A DNA stretch of 64,000 bases from Bimastos eiseni. Lineage: Eukaryota; Annelida; Clitellata; Crassiclitellata; Lumbricidae. The notes below the pieces were generated by a model. The model did no database searches. It had not been told where the DNA came from and worked only from the letters and a program-made list of their open reading frames with translations. Both the position numbers and the translations under genes were made by a program. Each line of letters starts with the position of its first letter. Within the stretch, counting starts at the first letter, position 1. The stretch lies in NCBI GenBank assembly GCA_959347315.1, contig OY365818.1, positions 4,281,942 to 4,345,941 on the forward strand. The letters are read 5' to 3'. This document shows, piece after piece, positions 59,520 through 64,000 of this stretch.

Positions 59520-60805
59520 TGTGTCTGTAAGTCTGTCTGTTGTGATGTCTACCCTGCGCGGTCGGTCTTCATCAACATAATATCAGGCGAACATTTAATG
59601 TCTTGTTTAACCTACAAACAACTACACGACATGAATCATTGAATATGCGTGAGGTGCTTCCACGCAACCGTTCCTGGATATAAATATATATATTTTTAAT
59701 GTGTATCGATCGATCTTTTTACAATGTGTATATATAATATATATATATTATATATACACATATATATTTGAAAAAATTGAAATTGAAATATATTTCAAAT
59801 ATATACATAGGCCTATATATATATATATTTATTTATTTATTTATATGAAGCCCGCAGGCACCACGCTTTGAAGTTACGCGCAGACTCTATCGTATCGCAA
59901 AAACAAGTAGTCCTACCCTAAACTATTTATAATTATGATATCAATAACTTTCCTTGTACAGCTGAGCTTACAGCCGTTGGCTGAGAAAGTGGGAATTCGA
60001 TCTGTTCGGTTGATGCACTAGCATCGCGTTCAGTAGAAGGTCAATCTACCAGACAGACACGTTCCAACATCTTTTAAAGGTTTCATTAGGCGCTATACAA
60101 ATGTTTATCCGCGTATGCCTCGTGCACATGTAGGCCCATACTCGTAATTAGAACCGCCCAACCCAGAAATAAATCAATGTTGATCTTCATCTTCTCATTC
60201 GCGACCAAGTCCAATGGAAGTCCCACGAAATTGTTTCTAGGCTACGCTTAATTCTGTATAAACGCATACATATGCCAACATCTATGTTACACACATACCT
60301 AGGCCTCCATGACCTGCATACATAGGCCTGCATAATTATATAACATGCATCGCTTGCGTGCACTCGTATCGTAGCCTAATCATTTATGTTCATTATCACG
60401 GATAATTTAATTTAAATTGGTGCATGGTAGATGTGCCAACACTTTTGAACTGGTTATAGCTCTAACCTCTACCCAACTTTTTCGTTAATCGGTTTACCCT
60501 AAACCTACTTCCATGCGGTGAATAAACAGTGCCCATTAAGTTCAGTATAATTAGGGCCTATGGCATTCTCCACCGGCTTTAAAAATAATTTTAAAGGAAC
60601 GGTATAGGAGCAACGTACTCTCCACAAACATCATAAACTATAGTTGCGTTGATATCGGCCAAAGACGGACGTACAGTTACTGAAGGCCTAGAGTCCAGAC
60701 TACACAAAGGCATACGCGGATAAACACGGCATCAGCGTAGACCCATCAAAGTAGCCCTCTGTGTAGCCAGAGTTCTGGTAATAGCTGCTTTGCTCCATTG
60801 TTTTA

Positions 60806-60893
60806 CGCCATTTTGTTTTCTACGCGAGCTACGGCGCATGCGCCAGCTCGGCCCTGTCTTCCATTAAGATCAGCGTTCACTATAGATATATAT
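60806..60893 (+). promoter_or_regulatory. NRF1/YY1-type promoter candidate
   Basis: CGCCATTTTG (60806 on), the 12-bp palindrome GGCGCATGCGCC (60833-60844, NRF1-like) and TATAGATATATAT (60881-60893). A donor TTTTGT|GTAAGT at about 61061 would end a non-coding first exon that can splice to an acceptor at 61505. Confidence 0.4.
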
Positions 60894-61572
60894 TTTCGTG
60901 GCGTGTACTAGAGAATCAACACTCGACAGGTCGCACCATTTGATGGAGACGCCACGGTAGTCTGTGTAAATTTGTGTGGTGTTATTTTGTAATTCGCAAT
61001 CGAACTTGTGCAGTTTAACTAAAGTAGAACCGTTTTCGACTGTAGTTGAAAGAAGGCTTTTGTGTAAGTCTTATTTTACGTCAGGTTCGAATAAATGCCA
61101 TCTGGAACTAAGAAGGCGATTGGAAAACGAGAGGAATGCTTCTTCTCGCTTTTAATGGGATGTTTCTTTTAATGGGATGGTTTATTAAACTGTGCTACGC
61201 GTTTAGCGTCTGGTCTGTGAGATGTGATAGAGGATTGGAGTCTACAAGATTTGTTTTCCTGACTCACTCTGCGTCACATTTTGAGACTCCCAGACTTTGC
61301 TAAATGCTGGTTCACATTGGTTGAAGCACAGGATAATATCATCTGACCCAGGGCTCTGACTCGTCCGATCCTTCACTCTCCCTATCTCGCCCTAATCAAC
61401 ACCCGTACATACATATATGCATACATTTCTGTTTCATTTAAATTAATTTGTCAGATAATTATTATGCCTAGGCTTACACATGAATGCATGTTTTCAAATG
61501 CATAGGTCCCTACAACCTGACAGAGAGTTTCGTGAATCTATTCCCTGCAGCAGCAGAAGCAGCAACTCTAAG

Positions 61573-61834
61573 ATGGCAACCGGGGAAGTGGCACACTGCA
61601 GCTCCGTCTACGAAGAGCATCAGCTGGAGGGTTTGGTTAAGGACATGAGAGACATCGACCTCGACGTAAACGGAGGAGGAGGAGGAGGAGAAGGAGGAGG
61701 AGGAACGGCGGAGGGTGCGAAGGCGGCAGCGGGTAACAGAGCGAGACTTGTGAAGCAGGAATCGACGACCAACAGACCGTTCAGGGTTCTCGTTGCTATC
61801 GACGGATGTCAATGGTCCACCTACGCATTCGACT
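61573..61834 (+). CDS. Universal stress protein family, first coding exon
   Basis: ATG at 61573 in the context CTAAGATGG; an upstream in-frame ATG at 61480 exists but lies beyond the likely acceptor at 61505. 87 codons plus one base to donor GACT|GTAAGT. After a variable N-terminus with a GGA-coded glycine run (NGGGGGGEGGGG), the last residues RPFRVLVAIDGCQWSTYAFD are the first strand and loop of the UspA fold (family pattern VLVA.DGS..S..A..W; the next exon would supply the W). Usp proteins bind ATP or AMP and are linked to stress survival in bacteria and plants; animal roles are less clear. The gene continues right of the window. No further exon was recognised to 64000. Confidence 0.6.
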
Positions 61835-62527
61835 GTAAGTCACTGTTCGCTATTAGTGGTTTCCAGTTTAACGACAGTGTCTGTGCGATAGCAAAGATCA
61901 TTAGCGTCGCCCTCCTCCTTTATCTATCCTTGGGACTGACACTGTCAGAGTGCAAACAGTGGAGGAGTTCATTGTTCGCTACGTGCCTGTGTGGGCATCT
62001 CTGTTTCTTGGTACTTCTATAGCGCATTTCGTGTACAAGCACACGCCAAAAAACGCTGCAGTCCAAATCCGGTCGAGTATCAATTGTTTCTGGCTCTAGC
62101 AGTACTTACAGAAGATAGCCTTTGTGAATATAGAGGCCGCTGATGTGTTCTATTACCGTAAGTCACTCAGGTTACTTCTCACCTTTGGCACTGTTTCATT
62201 ATTTCCGTTCCTTCTCATTAACTTAACCATCTCTGTATACCTTTCAATAGAACCGTTATTCATTTCACGATTGCTCTGGAATCTGGACTTTCCACAACAT
62301 ACCCCCATCAATTGAAATGAGTGAATACAACCACCCCCAAATTCTGGCCGATTGTATTAATTTTGGTATTGCAGGCCGTTAAATTATCGGAAATCGAACC
62401 CCTCCCCATTTATGTCAAAAACGTTAGTCCGTCCCCAATTCTGGCAACCATTGGAAGAGAGCCTCCTTCCAAAATTATTAGACGCCACTATTGATTTCAC
62501 CTCAACATTTTGTACCCTGGTTATTTG

Positions 62528-62559
<32 letters not shown>

Positions 62560-62563
<4 letters not shown>

Positions 62564-62591
62564 TAAAGGATATATATATATATCCTTTATA
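62560..62591. repeat. AT-rich palindrome
   Basis: ATAAAGGATATATA followed by TATATATCCTTTAT is a near-perfect inverted repeat directly beside the start of the 22-bp minisatellite. Confidence 0.8.
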
Positions 62592-62594
62592 CGG

Positions 62595-63148
62595 TCATAC
62601 CTCAATAATTACCTCTTCATACCTCAATAATTACCTCTTCATAACTCAATAATTACCTCTTCATAACTCAATAATTACCTCTTCATAACTCAATAATTAC
62701 CTCTTCATAACTCAATAATTACCTCTTCATAACTCAATAATTACCTCTTCATACCTCAATAATTACCTCTTCATAACTCAATAATTACCTCTTCATACCT
62801 CAATAATTACCTCTTCATAACTCAATAATTACCTCTTCATAACTCAATAATTACCTCTTCATAACTCAATAATTACCTCTTCATACCTCAATAATTACCT
62901 CTTCATAACTCAATAATTACCTCTTCATAACTCAATAATTACCTCTTCATACCTCAATAATTACCTCTTCATACCTCAATAATTACCTCTTCATACCTCA
63001 ATAATTACCTCTTCATAACTCAATAATTACCTCTTCATAACTCAATAATTACCTCTTCATACCTCAATAATTACCTCTTCATACCTCAATAATTACCTCT
63101 TCATAACTCAATAATTACCTCTTCATAACTCAATAATTACCTCTTCAT
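62595..63148. repeat. 22-bp minisatellite, ~25 copies
   Basis: Unit CTCAATAATTACCTCTTCAT plus two bases that are AA or AC. Apart from this single A/C position the copies are essentially identical. In order the variants read C C A A A A A C A C A A A C A A C C C A A C C A A C. Confidence 0.95.
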
Positions 63149-63164
63149 ACCTCAACATCAGCAC

Positions 63165-63272
63165 TCTTATCAGCAGTCTCATCAACACTATTATCGACAG
63201 TCTCATCAACAGTATTATCGACAGTCTCATCAACACTATTATCGACAGTCTCATCATCACTATTATCCCTAT
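63165..63272. repeat. 24-bp tandem repeat, about 4 copies
   Basis: Units of ACAGTCTCATCAACACTATT plus ATCG with a few substitutions, immediately after the 22-bp array. Confidence 0.9.
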
Positions 63273-63858
63273 GTTTAGCAGGGAATCTATTTCATTCGGG
63301 CTTGGGACTGGCACTGCCTGAGTGCGAACAGTGGAGGAGTTCGTTGCTTTCAACGACACTGATAACCAGGATCATTTAGCGTTATCCTTCTCCTTCATTC
63401 GGGCTTTGGGTCTGACGTTGTCAGAGTCCTAATAGAGGCGGAGTTAACGCCATATTGGTCTACCATCGACATTTTATTGAATCGATTCATCGTTCACGAA
63501 GTACAAGACAATAACACAGTCTCGCTTGCATAACGCCTAAGGCCGTAAACGCGCGGTTATAACCACGCTTTTTGTGTCGTATATAGGCTACAGGTCTATT
63601 GCAGGCCGCGGCGTAAGTTCTGAAGCTGTTCTCCTACCATGACTTATTATATGCATCCACTCAAGATTACTCCACTTAATGCGCAAGTAACAAAAGAGTT
63701 AGTCAAGTCGTCTAAATGGGTCTCAGCGTCTCGCTACTAATTGCAACGACCGAGATGACGTATGGCTGAAGCGGTTCCTTGTTTACTGTTAAAAGGTCCT
63801 GTTACTAATTATGAACGTGCACACAATACACACACCTACACACATACTACACCCTAAC

Positions 63859-63860
<2 letters not shown>

Positions 63861-63899
<39 letters not shown>
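63861..63899. repeat. (TA)n run
   Basis: About 19 perfect TA units. Confidence 0.95.
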
Positions 63900-63901
<2 letters not shown>

Positions 63902-64000
63902 TATCTTTAGATTTATATAGTGCCTCTGTATGAATAACTAATCAGAGTCGCTTTCGACACGGACACCCCTGGGAAAAAGACAGGTCTTCAACGAGTGAGG

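Larger units (their letters stand above)
56756..60832. other. Spacer between calnexin and stress-protein gene
   Basis: No coding exon recognised. It contains a SINE (57640-57800), two promoter-like segments, a (TCTG)n run (59487-59545) and AT palindromes at 59720-59810 (TGTGTATATATAATATAT and its complement). Confidence 0.55.
61835..64000 (+). other. Intron 1 of stress-protein gene (partial)
   Basis: Holds a thrice-repeated block (about 61895-61985, 63290-63350, 63370-63430), an AT hairpin (62560-62591), the 22-bp and 24-bp tandem repeats and a (TA)n run. A minus-strand SINE tail lies at 63905-63960 (TTTATATAGTGCCTCTGTAT). No exon recognised. Confidence 0.5.

Overview
This is animal (metazoan) nuclear DNA, not bacterial. 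Genes are split by GT-AG introns with pyrimidine-rich acceptors, the spacers are full of microsatellites, minisatellites, tRNA-headed SINEs and LINE 3' ends, and the recognisable proteins are animal ones (Shroom, a TRP channel, calnexin). A universal-stress-protein gene start beside them suggests an invertebrate, because animal members of that family are known from cnidarians, molluscs, flatworms and echinoderms. The repeat landscape looks like a marine invertebrate, but I cannot name the phylum from sequence alone.

Layout, all genes on the + strand: (1) 710-2239, the last two exons of an unrecognised gene entering from the left. (2) About 2.3-11.1 kb, spacer with SINEs, LINE 3' ends, a small inverted-repeat element and simple repeats. 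(3) 11109-18158, a Shroom-family gene: one large low-complexity exon and three small exons that together code for the ASD2 (Rho-kinase-binding) domain, one intron starting with GC. (4) 18.2-26.9 kb, spacer with a degenerate LINE reverse-transcriptase tail and its 3' end, and a near-perfect hairpin. (5) 26976-32117, a complete two-exon TRP channel gene (1325 aa) with roughly 17-19 ankyrin repeats in front of a TRPV-like channel core. (6) 32.1-37.5 kb, spacer with an inverted SINE pair and an uninterrupted ATAC array of about 835 bp. (7) 37.58-56.75 kb, a complete calnexin gene: candidate ER-stress promoter motifs, 21 coding exons whose phases all agree (628 aa), and a long 3' UTR with a poly(A) signal. 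(8) 56.8-60.9 kb, spacer with three promoter-like/first-exon-like segments. (9) 61573-61834, first coding exon of a universal stress protein family gene that continues beyond the window, followed by a 22-bp minisatellite of about 25 units.

The genes do not form a functional cluster that I can see: apical actomyosin (Shroom), sensory cation channel (TRP), ER glycoprotein folding (calnexin) and nucleotide-binding stress protein (Usp). I found no convincing new multi-gene system. The points most worth checking are the ankyrin-rich TRPV-like channel, the calnexin exon that reads openly into a LINE reverse-transcriptase tail, the GC-AG intron inside the ASD2 domain with a copy of its donor region 7.6 kb away, and the LINE 3' end that explains many short dispersed repeats.
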